Source: Leptolyngbya sp. KIOST-1
Lineage (GTDB): Bacteria > Cyanobacteriota > Cyanobacteriia > Phormidesmidales > Phormidesmidaceae
DNA: 64,000 nt
Assembly: GCF_000763385.1 (NCBI RefSeq)
Contig: NZ_JQFA01000002.1
Location: forward strand, 496,001 to 560,000
Direction: 5' to 3'
In this document: piece by piece, positions 8,293 through 17,387 of the stretch
Layout of the letters: each line of letters starts with the position of its first letter
Position numbering within the stretch: the stretch's first letter is position 1
Position numbers and translations under genes: made by a program
The notes under the pieces: generated by a model
Seen by the model: the letters and a program-made list of their open reading frames with translations, nothing else
Database searches by the model: none
Told to the model about the DNA's origin: nothing

Positions 8293-9588
8293 CTAAAAGC
8301 CCCAGACCCGCCTGGGGCCGGTGTCGAGGTGAATGATGTTGGGAATGTTGCTGTAGATGCCGACCCCCCCTGGCCAGGTGAGCATCACCGCGTTGGCCAC
8401 CTGGCGGCCGCTGAGCCCCTGCACCTGCACATCCACCGCCCGGCCAAACAAATGCTGGCTCTGGGACGCGCCCCCCACCGCCGCGTTGACCGCGGGCGGG
8501 CGATACCAGGAGTTGACCTGAAAGGGGCGATTGAGGCGATCGCGCACCGGCTGCAGGGCCCGGGCCAGGCCAATGATGTTGTTGACGATGGTCACGGTTT
8601 CGGGAATGCGGGTGGCGTCGCGGGTGGCCTCGCCCCAGGTAAAGTTGCCGCCGGGAATGATCGGCTGGTCGGTGTAAAACGTGGAGGTATTGCCCGGCAG
8701 CCGGAAGGGGCGTCCGACGTACTGGGGTGGCGGCGGTGGGGCCGGTGGGGCCGGGGGGGGATACACCACAACCCCAGCCCGCTCGACCCGGGCGTGGCCC
8801 TGGAACACGTACCAGGTGTTGAGGTTGTTGATGTCGTCTTTGACGTAGCGAATGGTAAAGCGAATATGCCCATTAAACGACCCCTGGGCATCGGCAAAGG
8901 CGTAGGCAGCCAGCACAATGGTGGTGCCAGGTGGTGCCGCCACCCGTTCGTTGGAGGCCAGTTGGCTACTGTCCACCGGGCGCCGCTTGAACAGGGTGTT
9001 GGCAATCACCCGCAGAATAAAGGCGTTGGGGTCCGGGCGCGGGTAGACCACCTCGTCGTCCAGGGTGACAAAGGCGTGGGGGGTAAACACAAACCAGGTG
9101 CTGAGGCCATTGACAAAGTCTTCGGTGTTGCGAATGGCAAACTTGATGTGGTTGTTGAAGTTGCCCTGGCTGTCGGCAAAGGCGTAGGAGTGCAGGCTAA
9201 AGGTGCGCCCCCGCGACACGGCCACGGTTTCGCTGGGGTCCAGTAGCGTAGAGTCGAGGGGGCGGCGCTTCAGCAGGGTGCCGACGTTGATCCACAGAAT
9301 GGGTATGGTTTCCTGGTCTTCGTGGGGGTAGACCAGCACGCCATCGGCCTCGATCTGAATGTGCCGACCCGGCACAAACCAGGTGTTGAAGCCGCTGATG
9401 GTGCGATCGCGGAGGGCGACCTTGACGTGACCGTTAAACCCACCGTCGATATCGGCGTAGGCGTAGGAATGGAGGGGGTAGACGGTGCCCGCCGCGATCG
9501 CCACCTGTTCGTTGGCCGCCAGCTGGGACGGAGGCTCGGGCCTGATCACAAACACCGTGGGCTGATTTACCCGTAAAACTTGATTCAC
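8293..9588 (-). CDS. M15-type D-Ala-D-Ala carboxypeptidase-like protein with three N-terminal repeats
   Basis: A 431-residue protein. The C-terminal 135 residues form an M15 peptidase fold: VNSWYRPPAVNAAVGG, SQHLFGRAVDV and NIIHLDTG give the H-x6-D and H ligands of the zinc site seen in VanY/M15A-like peptidases acting on peptidoglycan stems. Upstream are three tandem units of about 85-90 residues, each with an LHSYAYAD-GGFNGHVK-NTWFV pattern (the second and third read LHSYAFADSQGNFNNHIK and LAAYAFADAQGSFNGHIR). A Pro-rich hinge joins them to the catalytic domain. The start is GTG at 9588. No signal peptide is evident. The repeats probably bind a ligand, but this is inference. Confidence 0.75.
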   Translation of the reverse strand: MNQVLRVNQPTVFVIRPEPPSQLAANEQVAIAAGTVYPLHSYAYADIDGGFNGHVKVALRDRTISGFNTWFVPGRHIQIEADGVLVYPHEDQETIPILWINVGTLLKRRPLDSTLLDPSETVAVSRGRTFSLHSYAFADSQGNFNNHIKFAIRNTEDFVNGLSTWFVFTPHAFVTLDDEVVYPRPDPNAFILRVIANTLFKRRPVDSSQLASNERVAAPPGTTIVLAAYAFADAQGSFNGHIRFTIRYVKDDINNLNTWYVFQGHARVERAGVVVYPPPAPPAPPPPPQYVGRPFRLPGNTSTFYTDQPIIPGGNFTWGEATRDATRIPETVTIVNNIIGLARALQPVRDRLNRPFQVNSWYRPPAVNAAVGGASQSQHLFGRAVDVQVQGLSGRQVANAVMLTWPGGVGIYSNIPNIIHLDTGPRRVWGF

Positions 9589-9872
9589 CCTGTCATCCCC
9601 ACTCTCGCCACGGCCTAATCATATAGCACCATTTTTTGTTTCTGAGACATCCTCCCCCAGAGAGGTGCAAACCGCTGTAACGCCAGACCGCTTTCGAATG
9701 CCTCTGGTTCCAACGCTGCGAGCGGGACAGAAAGCCTTTGAGAGTCGTCGAAGAACCAGGAAAAAAGCGCTAACCCAGACGGGGCAAACCAATTTATGTA
9801 GCTTGTAGGTAGTTTTCTCCCCTATGCTGGGAGAGGCCTCGACCAGTCCCGCCGACCGTTCATCCCCTGCCC

Positions 9873-12077
9873 ATGGCTTCCGTAACCCGCCTCAAGGCCA
9901 AACTCCCCACCCCCCTGGTATCCCTGGCCGATCTGGCCTACAACTACTGGTGGAGCTGGACTGAGGAACGGGTTTCGCTGTTTAGCACCATTGACCCCAC
10001 CCGCTGGCAGGACTGTGGCCACAATCCGGTGGCGCTGCTGGAGGCCGTCCCCCACGAGCGGCTTTGGCAGGTGGCCGAAGATCCTTACTACCTCAATCGG
10101 CTGCGGCACTTGACCAGCCAGTTCGAGACCTACCGCCGCAGCGGTCACCCCTTACAGGGGGGCAATCGGGCGGCCTGGGCCAGCCAGGTCGCCCCTCAGC
10201 TCAGCCCCGATCGCCCGGTGGCCTACTTTTGTATTGAGTTTGGTCTGCACGAGTCGCTGCCCCTCTACGCCGGGGGGCTGGGGGTGCTAGCGGGGGACAG
10301 TCTCAAATCGGCCTCGGACCTGGGGGTACCGATGGTGGGGGTGGGGCTGCTCTACCGCCAGGGCTACTGTCATCAGCACCTCAACCGCAGCGGCTGGCAG
10401 GAAGAGCACTACGCCCACTGCGAGGTGAACCACCTGCCAATGGAGCTGGTGCGCGACGAGTTTGGCCAGCCGGTGACGATCAAGCTCGACATTCGCCAGC
10501 GGCCGGTGCGGGTGCAGGTGTGGCGGGTGCAGGTGGGGCGATCGCAGCTGTACCTGCTCGACACCGATCGCAGCGACAACGATCCCCTCGATCGCCGCAT
10601 CACCAGTCAGCTCTACGGCGGCAACCCCGAAACCCGGCTGGCCCAGGCCCTGGTGCTGGGCATTGGCGGCGTGCGCATGCTCTACGCCCTCGACATTGAG
10701 CCGATGGTCTACCACCTTAACGGCAGTCACGGGGCCTTTGGGCTGCTGGAGGTGGCCCTGCGCGACCTGCGCTACAGCGAGGCCGACTTTGGCGCGATCG
10801 CGACCCAGGTGCGCCAGCGCAGCGTGTTTACCACCCATTCCCCTGTATCGGCGGCCAGCAACGTGTTTGCCGCCGACCTGATCGAGTCGTTTTTGGGCGG
10901 CTACTGGCCCCACCTGGGCCTGTCGCGGGAGGACTTTCTGGCCCTGGGCAACCGCCGCCCCGACGACCCCTGGGATCTCTTCTCAATGACGGTGCTGGCC
11001 CTGCGCCTGAGCGGTAAGGCCAACGGCGTCAGCCCCCGCCACGGCGAGCTCTGCCGCGAGATGTGGCAGGCCCTCTACCCCGATCGCGCCGTTGAGCAGG
11101 TGCCAATTGGGGCAATTACCAACGGTGTCCACGCCGCCACCTGGACAGCCCCGCTGATGGGCGACCTCTATCGTCAGTACCTGGGCTACGACGACCCTAC
11201 TCCCACCCCCGACCCCAGCCGCTGGAGTCGCATCGACGCGATTCCTGACGAGCAGCTGTGGCAGCGGCACAGCCTGCTCAAGGAACGGTTGATCGCCTAC
11301 ACCCGCGACCGCGTCCGCACGGCCCGCCTCAGTCGGGGCGAGGCCGCCGATGAAATTGCCGCCGTCGATCATCTGCTCGATCCGGCAGTGCTCACCCTGG
11401 GCTTTGGCCGCCGGTTTAGCCCCTATAAGCGGGGCGAGCTGCTGTTCAGCGATCTGCACCGAGCCATCCGCATTCTGGCCCACCCCCGCCGCCCCATTCA
11501 GATCGTGTTTGCGGGCAAGGCCAACCCTACCGATGAGGAGGGTAAGCGAATTATTCAGCGGCTGATGGAGTGGTGCCGCCACCCGGCCCTGCGCGATCGC
11601 GTCGCCTTCATCGAAGACTACGATATGGCGGTGGCCAAGCGGCTGCTGGCCGGGGTCGATCTGTGGCTGAACCACCCCCGCCGCCCCGAGGCCTCCGGCA
11701 CCAGTGGCCAAAAGGTAGCCCTCAACGGCGGCCTCAACTGCGCCACCCTCGACGGTTGGTGGGCCGAAGCCTACCAGGCTGGGGGGGCAGGCCAAGTGGC
11801 CAACGGCTGGGTGATTGGCAAAGCCAACCCCGCCACCGACCACGACAGCCAAAATCACCAGGATGCCGACTCCCTCTACGACCTGCTGGAGCACCACATT
11901 GCCCCCCTGTACTACCAGCGCGATCTGGCCGGGCTGCCCCGCCAGTGGATTGCGATGATGAAGGCGTCGATCCAGTCCTGCGCGCCCTACTACAACAGCG
12001 ATCGCATGGTGGCCGACTACCTCACCCAGATGTACCTGCCCAGCCCAGAGCCTGTGGCGGTGGGGGCAGGGGGTTGA
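9873..12077 (+). CDS. glgP: Alpha-glucan (glycogen) phosphorylase
   Basis: A 734-residue GT35 enzyme that releases glucose-1-phosphate from alpha-1,4-glucan with pyridoxal phosphate. The N-terminus LADLAYNYWWSWTEE is the DUF3417 region of the short, Thermotoga-type phosphorylases. The PLP-lysine region is EASGTSGQKVALNGGLN (about residues 610-626), and AYFCIEFGLHESLPLYAGGLG lies near residue 115 (quoted core: FCIEFGLHESLPLYAGG). Length fits the short class (about 700-850). Together with the GH133 debranching enzyme at 43.8-45.9 kb it would degrade glycogen. A heptamer repeat tract follows the gene. Confidence 0.93.
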   Translation: MASVTRLKAKLPTPLVSLADLAYNYWWSWTEERVSLFSTIDPTRWQDCGHNPVALLEAVPHERLWQVAEDPYYLNRLRHLTSQFETYRRSGHPLQGGNRAAWASQVAPQLSPDRPVAYFCIEFGLHESLPLYAGGLGVLAGDSLKSASDLGVPMVGVGLLYRQGYCHQHLNRSGWQEEHYAHCEVNHLPMELVRDEFGQPVTIKLDIRQRPVRVQVWRVQVGRSQLYLLDTDRSDNDPLDRRITSQLYGGNPETRLAQALVLGIGGVRMLYALDIEPMVYHLNGSHGAFGLLEVALRDLRYSEADFGAIATQVRQRSVFTTHSPVSAASNVFAADLIESFLGGYWPHLGLSREDFLALGNRRPDDPWDLFSMTVLALRLSGKANGVSPRHGELCREMWQALYPDRAVEQVPIGAITNGVHAATWTAPLMGDLYRQYLGYDDPTPTPDPSRWSRIDAIPDEQLWQRHSLLKERLIAYTRDRVRTARLSRGEAADEIAAVDHLLDPAVLTLGFGRRFSPYKRGELLFSDLHRAIRILAHPRRPIQIVFAGKANPTDEEGKRIIQRLMEWCRHPALRDRVAFIEDYDMAVAKRLLAGVDLWLNHPRRPEASGTSGQKVALNGGLNCATLDGWWAEAYQAGGAGQVANGWVIGKANPATDHDSQNHQDADSLYDLLEHHIAPLYYQRDLAGLPRQWIAMMKASIQSCAPYYNSDRMVADYLTQMYLPSPEPVAVGAGG

Positions 12078-12128
12078 CCCTTCAAGCTAGCACTGGCGAG
12101 CAGAGATAGAGCAATCTTTGCTGGGGGC

Positions 12129-12211
12129 GTCAGGTGTCAGGTGTCAGGTGTCAGGTGTCAGGTGTCAGGTGTCAGGTGTCAGGTGTTAGGTGTCAGGTGT
12201 TAGGTGTCAGG
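12129..12211. repeat. Heptanucleotide tandem repeat (GTCAGGT)n
   Basis: About 12 copies of a 7-base unit, GTCAGGT, with two T-for-C variants near the right end. It is non-coding, between glgP and the convergent oxidoreductase gene. It resembles the short tandemly repeated heptamers described in cyanobacterial genomes. Confidence 0.95.
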
Positions 12212-12333
12212 AACAGTTGGTTGACTGTTGCCGCAGAGTACTAGCTTGAAGGGTCTACCCGGCTTTGAACTGCGGGTAGGCCCCCTCGGGGGTGAGGGGG
12301 CTGTGGTTTTCGTCAGGGATGTAGAGCTGGCGG

Positions 12334-13482
12334 CTAGCTGTTCCCCGGACTGGCGGCATGGACAGGCTTTGGCTGATCTGCATTGGGCGAGCGCACCGTG
12401 ATCAGGTCGGGGTTGGGATGAGGGGGGTGATCCATGGTCTCCAGGGGCACCGGTTGCCGGGCCTCGATCGACTGGTGCAGCGCCTGGATAATCCGAATAT
12501 CGTTTAGCCCTTCCACCCCGGACGGCTCCAGGTCCTCATTCTGCAAAATGCAGTTTGAAAAGTAGGCAAACTCAGCCGCCAACTGACCGTGGGGCTCAAA
12601 GGACTGTTCCCGGGTTTCGCCATCGATAGTCAGGTAGTGGGTCAGTTCGCCCTGCCAGGCATAGGCCGGGTCGAGGCGCAAATCGCCCTGGGTGCCGACG
12701 ACCTGATAGGTCGATACTTTGCTGGCCCCAAAGCTGACGGTAAAGTTGGCCAGCCGCTGCCGGGGAAAGCGCAGAATCACGCTGGTCATTTCGTCCACTT
12801 CGCGAAAGCGCTCTTCGCCGTTGTTGGCGGCCACGGCAAATACCTCCGTCGGTTCGTCCTGAAACAGGTATCGCGCCGCGTTGATGCAGTAAATGCCGAT
12901 GTCTTCGAGGGTGCCGCCGCCCGTTGCTCGCTGCAGGCGAGTGTTGTCCCCCGTCACCTGCTGAGAAAAAACCGAGTTGAAGAAGCGAGGCTCGCCAATC
13001 TGACCCGACTGCGCGATCTCAACCGCCCGCATGTTGGCGGGGTCGAGGTGCAGGCGGTAGGCAATCATCAGCTTAACGCCGTTGCGACGGCAGGCCTCAA
13101 TCATCTGTTCGCCCTCGGCGACGGTGGTGGCCATCGGCTTTTCGCACAGCACGTGAATGCCCTGGTTGGCGGCCCGCACCGTGTACTCGCAGTGCAGGTG
13201 GTTGGGCAGCGCAATGTAGACCGCATCGATCTCGCCGCTGGTCAGACAGTCTTCGTACTGGTCGTAGCTGTAGGTGTGCCGAATGCCATACTTCTGGCTC
13301 AGCTCTTTTTGCTTGGTGGGGTCGTCAGAGACCAGCGCCACAACTTCGGAGTTTTCGGCATTGGGAAAGGAGGGCATAGCCGCAACCTGAGCAAACCAAC
13401 CCAGGCCCACAATGGCGTAGCGAATTTTTTGCTCCCCCTGGTTCAAGGGTTGCTGGGTAACGGCAGGTTGAGGTGAGGGCAT
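12334..13482 (-). CDS. Gfo/Idh/MocA family NAD(P)-dependent oxidoreductase
   Basis: A 382-residue sugar oxidoreductase-like protein. The Rossmann fold starts with YAIVGLGWFAQVAAMP (GxGxxA-like), followed by VYIALPNHLH and the signature HVLCEKPMA containing the Glu-Lys-Pro motif that includes the catalytic lysine. The C-terminal GFO_IDH_MocA domain includes GGGTLEDIGIYCINAARYLF. The architecture suits glucose-fructose-oxidoreductase-like enzymes, but the substrate cannot be told. The frame opens at 13509; I chose the ATG at 13482 because TTGGAG lies 6-10 bases ahead. It stands alone. Confidence 0.88.
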   Translation of the reverse strand: MPSPQPAVTQQPLNQGEQKIRYAIVGLGWFAQVAAMPSFPNAENSEVVALVSDDPTKQKELSQKYGIRHTYSYDQYEDCLTSGEIDAVYIALPNHLHCEYTVRAANQGIHVLCEKPMATTVAEGEQMIEACRRNGVKLMIAYRLHLDPANMRAVEIAQSGQIGEPRFFNSVFSQQVTGDNTRLQRATGGGTLEDIGIYCINAARYLFQDEPTEVFAVAANNGEERFREVDEMTSVILRFPRQRLANFTVSFGASKVSTYQVVGTQGDLRLDPAYAWQGELTHYLTIDGETREQSFEPHGQLAAEFAYFSNCILQNEDLEPSGVEGLNDIRIIQALHQSIEARQPVPLETMDHPPHPNPDLITVRSPNADQPKPVHAASPGNS

Positions 13483-14248
13483 AGCGATCTCCAAATTGAA
13501 CTGGAACAAATTCCCGGACCAATGCCCTCAGCCTAGGAACCTATACCGCGCACCTCCTCTGACAAGCGAGACAGATTAATACCGGGAGCAGCTCAGTCTT
13601 TGGTTAGAAATAGTGAAAACTGGCGCGGGTGCGATCGCTCCAAACGAGCGAAGCTTGCACCTGGGCAACCGGTGTTTGCTCGGCCTAATTTGGAGATTTG
13701 CCAGGGGTAGATTCCGAGTCAAAGGGCGTTGCTAAATTGAGTAATGAATCTATAAACTTGACATCTTTTCATCGCCCTCCAGCCCCCCAATTCTGGGGGA
13801 CTTTGAGATTTCGATCCCCCCAAAATTGGGGGGCTGGGGGGGCATATCATACCTGCATTCAGCAACGACTCCGAATCAAAGCTTATTCCAGTACTACGGA
13901 CATTGAGAATACCTACTGATCGGATCAGAGTAATTTGAGCAGGCTGATCGGATCGGGGCACCATTTGTCCGCAAGCGCACGTCGTCCATCCACTTAAAAA
14001 TCTGGCCGTGGAGAATGCGGCGGAAAATGTAGCATTTCTTAATTTGACTGACCAAAAAACATCAGCCACCTATCACCACTCTGGCCAAATGTTTTTGTCG
14101 ATAAAGCCCCAAGGAAAATCAGCTTTTTTACCCCAAAAAAGGTTATGTCCGACGGTCGATGAGGATCGCTCTGAAATCAAAAAGGATAAAGGGGAGCGCT
14201 ACAAGCGCGTCTCAAATTTCTCACAATGTCCGATAGCAGGAGACCCCC
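13483..14248. other. Gene-poor region with nested small repeats
   Basis: About 765 bases with no supportable gene. It contains the MITE-like element at 13724-13867 and little else; the right half is AT-richer and serves as the leader of the stress-protein gene. A 116-codon minus-strand frame across the element is not protein-like. Confidence 0.6.
13724..13867. repeat. MITE-like element with inner GC hairpin
   Basis: Outer imperfect inverted ends are GGGCGTTGCTAAATT (from 13724) and ATTCAGCAACG (to 13867). Inside, CCAGCCCCCCAATT (13779-13792) and AATTGGGGGGCTGG (13824-13837) are a perfect 14-bp inverted repeat that would form a hairpin. Both motifs resemble widespread non-autonomous repeats in cyanobacteria. 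No coding capacity. Confidence 0.65.
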
Positions 14249-14806
14249 ATGGCAGAGCAGCACACCCACCGAGGCATCGGTTTTTTCTCCGGGGAAAACC
14301 AGGCCGAGAAAGCGATTCGAGCGTTAAAATCCTCTGGCTTTTCGATGGATCAGGTATCAATTTTGGCCAAGCAGTTAACAGAAGATACGGTGGCCGGCGG
14401 CGCTAAAACCGGGCACCAGGTTCAGGGTCAGGACATTAACGACTCCAAGCGCCTGCCGGAGCAGGCCAACACCGGAGCCTTTTGGGGCGGGTTGCTGGGG
14501 GGGCTGAGCGCCTTTGCTATTCCTGGCGGCCTGGGGGCAGTGCTAGCGGCGGGCTCTGTGGGTGCAGCGTTTTCTGGAGTGATGGCCGGGCAGGGGGCCG
14601 GGGCCTTAGCGACCCAGAACCTGAAAGAAGGGCTGAAGTCCCTAGGCGTTCCCCAGGAAAAAGTGGGCGGGTTCAGCGATCGCTTAATTAACCAGAATTT
14701 TATGGTAATTATCGATGGCAGCCAGGCTGAGCTACAGCAGGCGGAGTCGGCTTTAACCGATCACAATATTCAAGCTTGGGACGTCTATTCTGTGCCTCAG
14801 GACTGA
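14249..14806 (+). CDS. General stress protein-like (YflT/DUF1269-type) protein
   Basis: A 185-residue protein. The N-terminal half is a ferredoxin-like alpha/beta unit (FFSGENQAEKAIRALKSSGF and on), typical of YflT-domain stress proteins. The middle is a Gly/Ala-rich amphipathic or membrane-associating stretch, FWGGLLGGLSAFAIPGGLGA and on (about residues 77-125), and the end is a second small alpha/beta unit. This layout is shared by stress proteins whose mechanism is unknown. AGGAG lies 6 bases before the ATG. Monocistronic, with a long leader. Confidence 0.7.
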   Translation: MAEQHTHRGIGFFSGENQAEKAIRALKSSGFSMDQVSILAKQLTEDTVAGGAKTGHQVQGQDINDSKRLPEQANTGAFWGGLLGGLSAFAIPGGLGAVLAAGSVGAAFSGVMAGQGAGALATQNLKEGLKSLGVPQEKVGGFSDRLINQNFMVIIDGSQAELQQAESALTDHNIQAWDVYSVPQD

Positions 14807-15209
14807 GCTTCAGCGGGGTATATAACCCGACTTTAAGGACCCCAAAAACCAGAGCAAAATATGCCTTTCTTGACCCATCTGACCTCCGTAGACCTATCGC
14901 TCGACCGGAGTTAAGCTATAGCCACCCAGAGAGTCTTAAACCTAATGCAGCGTCAAAGCTAAAAAATTAGGGTTCCCGTAGGTCGAGTGAAGCGGAGCGT
15001 AACCCAACGCCAGTCAGCCTTTTGGGGTTCTTCAAGCGCGCCACCCAACCTACAAACTTTAGGTTTGACAGAGCACTAAAGGTTGGTCTGGTTTCCGTTG
15101 TCCATCACCCCGATCGCAGGGGTGATGGTGGCCCTGGCGTTACACAGGAGTGCCGTCTACGGTTCACTATTGAAGGTATTCCTCCAATCAGGCAAAAAGC
15201 CGCCTGCCC
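14807..15209. other. Intergenic region with an imperfect inverted repeat
   Basis: About 400 non-coding bases. GTAGGTCGAGTGAAGCG (from 14978) and the complement of CACCCAACCTAC (to 15053) form an imperfect inverted repeat of the kind GTAGGTTGGGTG found dispersed in cyanobacterial genomes. The remainder holds the presumed promoter of the MATE gene, and nothing else was recognised. Confidence 0.5.
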
Positions 15210-16556
15210 ATGGCCCGCAATTCCCCTTCGCCCCCAGTCGCCCCCGATTCCTCGCCCCCGCCTACCTTTCTGCCCAGCTTTCTCCGGCTGGCGGCGGCCA
15301 ACATCATCTCCAACCTGATGGTGCCCCTGGCGGCCCTGGTGGATACCGCCTTTCTCGGCCACCTCGACGACATCCGCCACCTGGGCGGCGTGGCCCTGGC
15401 CACGGTAATTTTTAACGTGGTGTACTGGAGCTTTGGCTTTTTGCGCATGGGCACCACCGGCACCACGGCCCAGGCGCGGGGGCGCGGCGATCGCGACGAA
15501 CTGTGGCTGATTCTGCTGCGCAACGGGGCGATCGCCCTCACCTTTGGTCTGCTGATTCTGCTGCTGCAAGCCCCCATTCGCAACCTGGGCTTTGCCCTGC
15601 TCAGCGGCGAACCGCAGGTGCGGGCAGCGGGGCTGGAGTTCTACAACGCCCGCATTTGGGATGCCCCGGCGGTGCTGCTGAACCTGGTGCTGATGGGCTG
15701 GTTTTTGGGCCGGGAGAAGGGGCGACGAGTGATTGCCCTGTCGATGGTGGGCAATGGCAGCAACGTGGTGTTTAACTACCTGTTCATTAACCAACTGGGC
15801 TGGGCCAGTACCGGGGCTGGTCTGGGTACGGCCATGAGTCAATACCTGACCCTACTGCTTGGGGTGGGCTTGCTAGCCCGCGAAGGGGGCTTTCAAAAGC
15901 TCTGGGCGGTGCTGCCCCAGGGGTGGAATGCTGAAGCGATCAAGGGGTTATTTTTGCTCAACCGCGACATTCTGGTGCGCACCTTCGCCCTGGTGCTGAG
16001 CTTTGCCCTGTTTACCAACGTCAGCTCCGCCCTGGGCACCCAGACCCTGGCGGCCAACACCCTGCTGCTGCAGGTGGTGACGCTGTCGGCCTACTTTATC
16101 GACGGCATTGCCTTTGCCACCGAAAGCTTTGCGGGGCGATTCTACGGCAGCGGCGAGGGTGCTCACCTGCGCCGGCTCCTTAGCCTGGGAGGCCTCATCA
16201 GCATTGCCCTGGGGCTGTCCTTCGCCCTGGCCTTTGTGCTGTTTCCGCAGCCGCTGTTTGGCTTGCTGACCGGCCACCAGGAGGTGATTGCTACGGTGCA
16301 GACCTACGTAGTCTGGCTGGTGCCGGTGCTGGGGCTGGGGGCGATCGCCTACATGCTCGACGGCTACTTTCTGGGCCTCACCGCTGGCCAGGTTCTCCGC
16401 AACGCCACGGTACTGGCGGCGGGGGTGGGGTTCTTGCCCCTGGCGCTGCTGGCCCAGTCCCTCGGCAGCGCTCACCTGCTGTGGCTGGCCCTGGTGGGGT
16501 TGATGGCGGCCCGCGCCCTCACCCTGCTCTGGGCGGTGCCCAGGTCTCTGGCCTGA
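15210..16556 (+). CDS. MATE family efflux transporter (DinF-like)
   Basis: A 448-residue inner-membrane protein with about 12 hydrophobic segments. The first repeat starts LRLAAANIISNLMVPLAALV-DTAFLGHL and continues to FGFLRMGTTGTTAQARG, both hallmarks of the DinF branch of MATE exporters, which use a proton or sodium gradient to expel organic cations and other drugs. The second half starts near LLNRDILVRTFALVLSFALF. The N-terminal 25 residues are Pro/Ser-rich. No obvious Shine-Dalgarno. Substrate unknown. Confidence 0.88.
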   Translation: MARNSPSPPVAPDSSPPPTFLPSFLRLAAANIISNLMVPLAALVDTAFLGHLDDIRHLGGVALATVIFNVVYWSFGFLRMGTTGTTAQARGRGDRDELWLILLRNGAIALTFGLLILLLQAPIRNLGFALLSGEPQVRAAGLEFYNARIWDAPAVLLNLVLMGWFLGREKGRRVIALSMVGNGSNVVFNYLFINQLGWASTGAGLGTAMSQYLTLLLGVGLLAREGGFQKLWAVLPQGWNAEAIKGLFLLNRDILVRTFALVLSFALFTNVSSALGTQTLAANTLLLQVVTLSAYFIDGIAFATESFAGRFYGSGEGAHLRRLLSLGGLISIALGLSFALAFVLFPQPLFGLLTGHQEVIATVQTYVVWLVPVLGLGAIAYMLDGYFLGLTAGQVLRNATVLAAGVGFLPLALLAQSLGSAHLLWLALVGLMAARALTLLWAVPRSLA

Positions 16557-16660
16557 GTGCCGCCCGCCTTCCTAGCGCCGTCTGACCTGGCTAGCAATAG
16601 CTGATGACTGCGGCCAATCCTGGGGAGGATAATGGAATTAATTTAAGGGCAGAGGCTGCT

Positions 16661-17233
16661 ATGGCGCTAAAAGAAGACCTTTTCAACGAAATCTATGCGA
16701 TCGATGAGGCCAACAACGCCTACATGATCGAAGCCGCCCTCGACCACTACACCGATATTTTTAGCGAGTGGGATCCGGCCCCTTTCAAACGGCGGGAACT
16801 CGATCAAGATTTGCAATTTTATTTAGAAAACAGCGCCAACGAAATTCCGCGACAATACGACCTTGAGGTGTGTTTTACCCTACCCCCCGGTAGCCGCGAC
16901 GAAGCGATGGAGCAGGAGGTCAGGGCGGGACTGCGAAACAGCGTTGACTTTAAGCTTTACCTGCTAAAAAAGGAAATTCGGCTGATCAACACTCGCACAG
17001 CCCGCTACGTGATTGCGGGTTTGGGCACGCTTTTGGTGGCCCGATTGGCTGAACCACTGGACATTAATATTTTCACCTCCGTACTCACCGAGGGGCTGTT
17101 TATTGGCGGTTGGGTGTTTTTGTGGGAGGCGGTTTCACTGTTCTTTTTCTCCAATCGAGATCTGTACAACCGCTATCGTACCTACCGGCGATTGCGCGAT
17201 TGTGAGGTCATCTTTAGCGAAGCCGCCGCTTAG
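16661..17233 (+). CDS. Hypothetical membrane protein, 190 aa
   Basis: Starts MALKEDLFNEIYAIDEANNA, with CAGAGG 6-7 bases ahead. The frame also opens at an earlier ATG (16604), giving 209 residues without a ribosome site. A conserved-looking segment, LDHYTDIFSEWDPAPFKRRE, precedes an Asp/Glu-rich region, and two hydrophobic segments lie at about residues 115-133 and 141-165 (SVLTEGLFIGGWVFLWEAVS). It ends in a basic RYRTYRRLRDCE. No family recognised with certainty. The N-terminal half is probably cytosolic. Confidence 0.6.
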   Translation: MALKEDLFNEIYAIDEANNAYMIEAALDHYTDIFSEWDPAPFKRRELDQDLQFYLENSANEIPRQYDLEVCFTLPPGSRDEAMEQEVRAGLRNSVDFKLYLLKKEIRLINTRTARYVIAGLGTLLVARLAEPLDINIFTSVLTEGLFIGGWVFLWEAVSLFFFSNRDLYNRYRTYRRLRDCEVIFSEAAA

Positions 17234-17320
17234 AAATAGCCCAAAACAAGCTTCGATAGTGACCAATCCAGAGCGGGGCAAATCTCCAGACACCCCGTCC
17301 TTTTTGAACACACCCGCCTT

Positions 17321-17348
17321 GTAGGGGCGTAGCATGCTACGCCCCTAC
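17321..17348. repeat. Perfect 28-bp palindrome between convergent genes
   Basis: GTAGGGGCGTAGCA followed by its exact reverse complement. It lies between the membrane protein and the convergent AAA ATPase, where it can act as a bidirectional terminator. The motif is a well-known dispersed palindrome in cyanobacteria. Confidence 0.85.
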
Positions 17349-17387
17349 GGGGTTCATGAATGATGAATTGTTGGTTGGATAAAGCCT

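Noticed and set aside
13719..14069. 116-codon minus-strand frame
   Set aside because: It crosses a MITE-like element and has no protein-like features.
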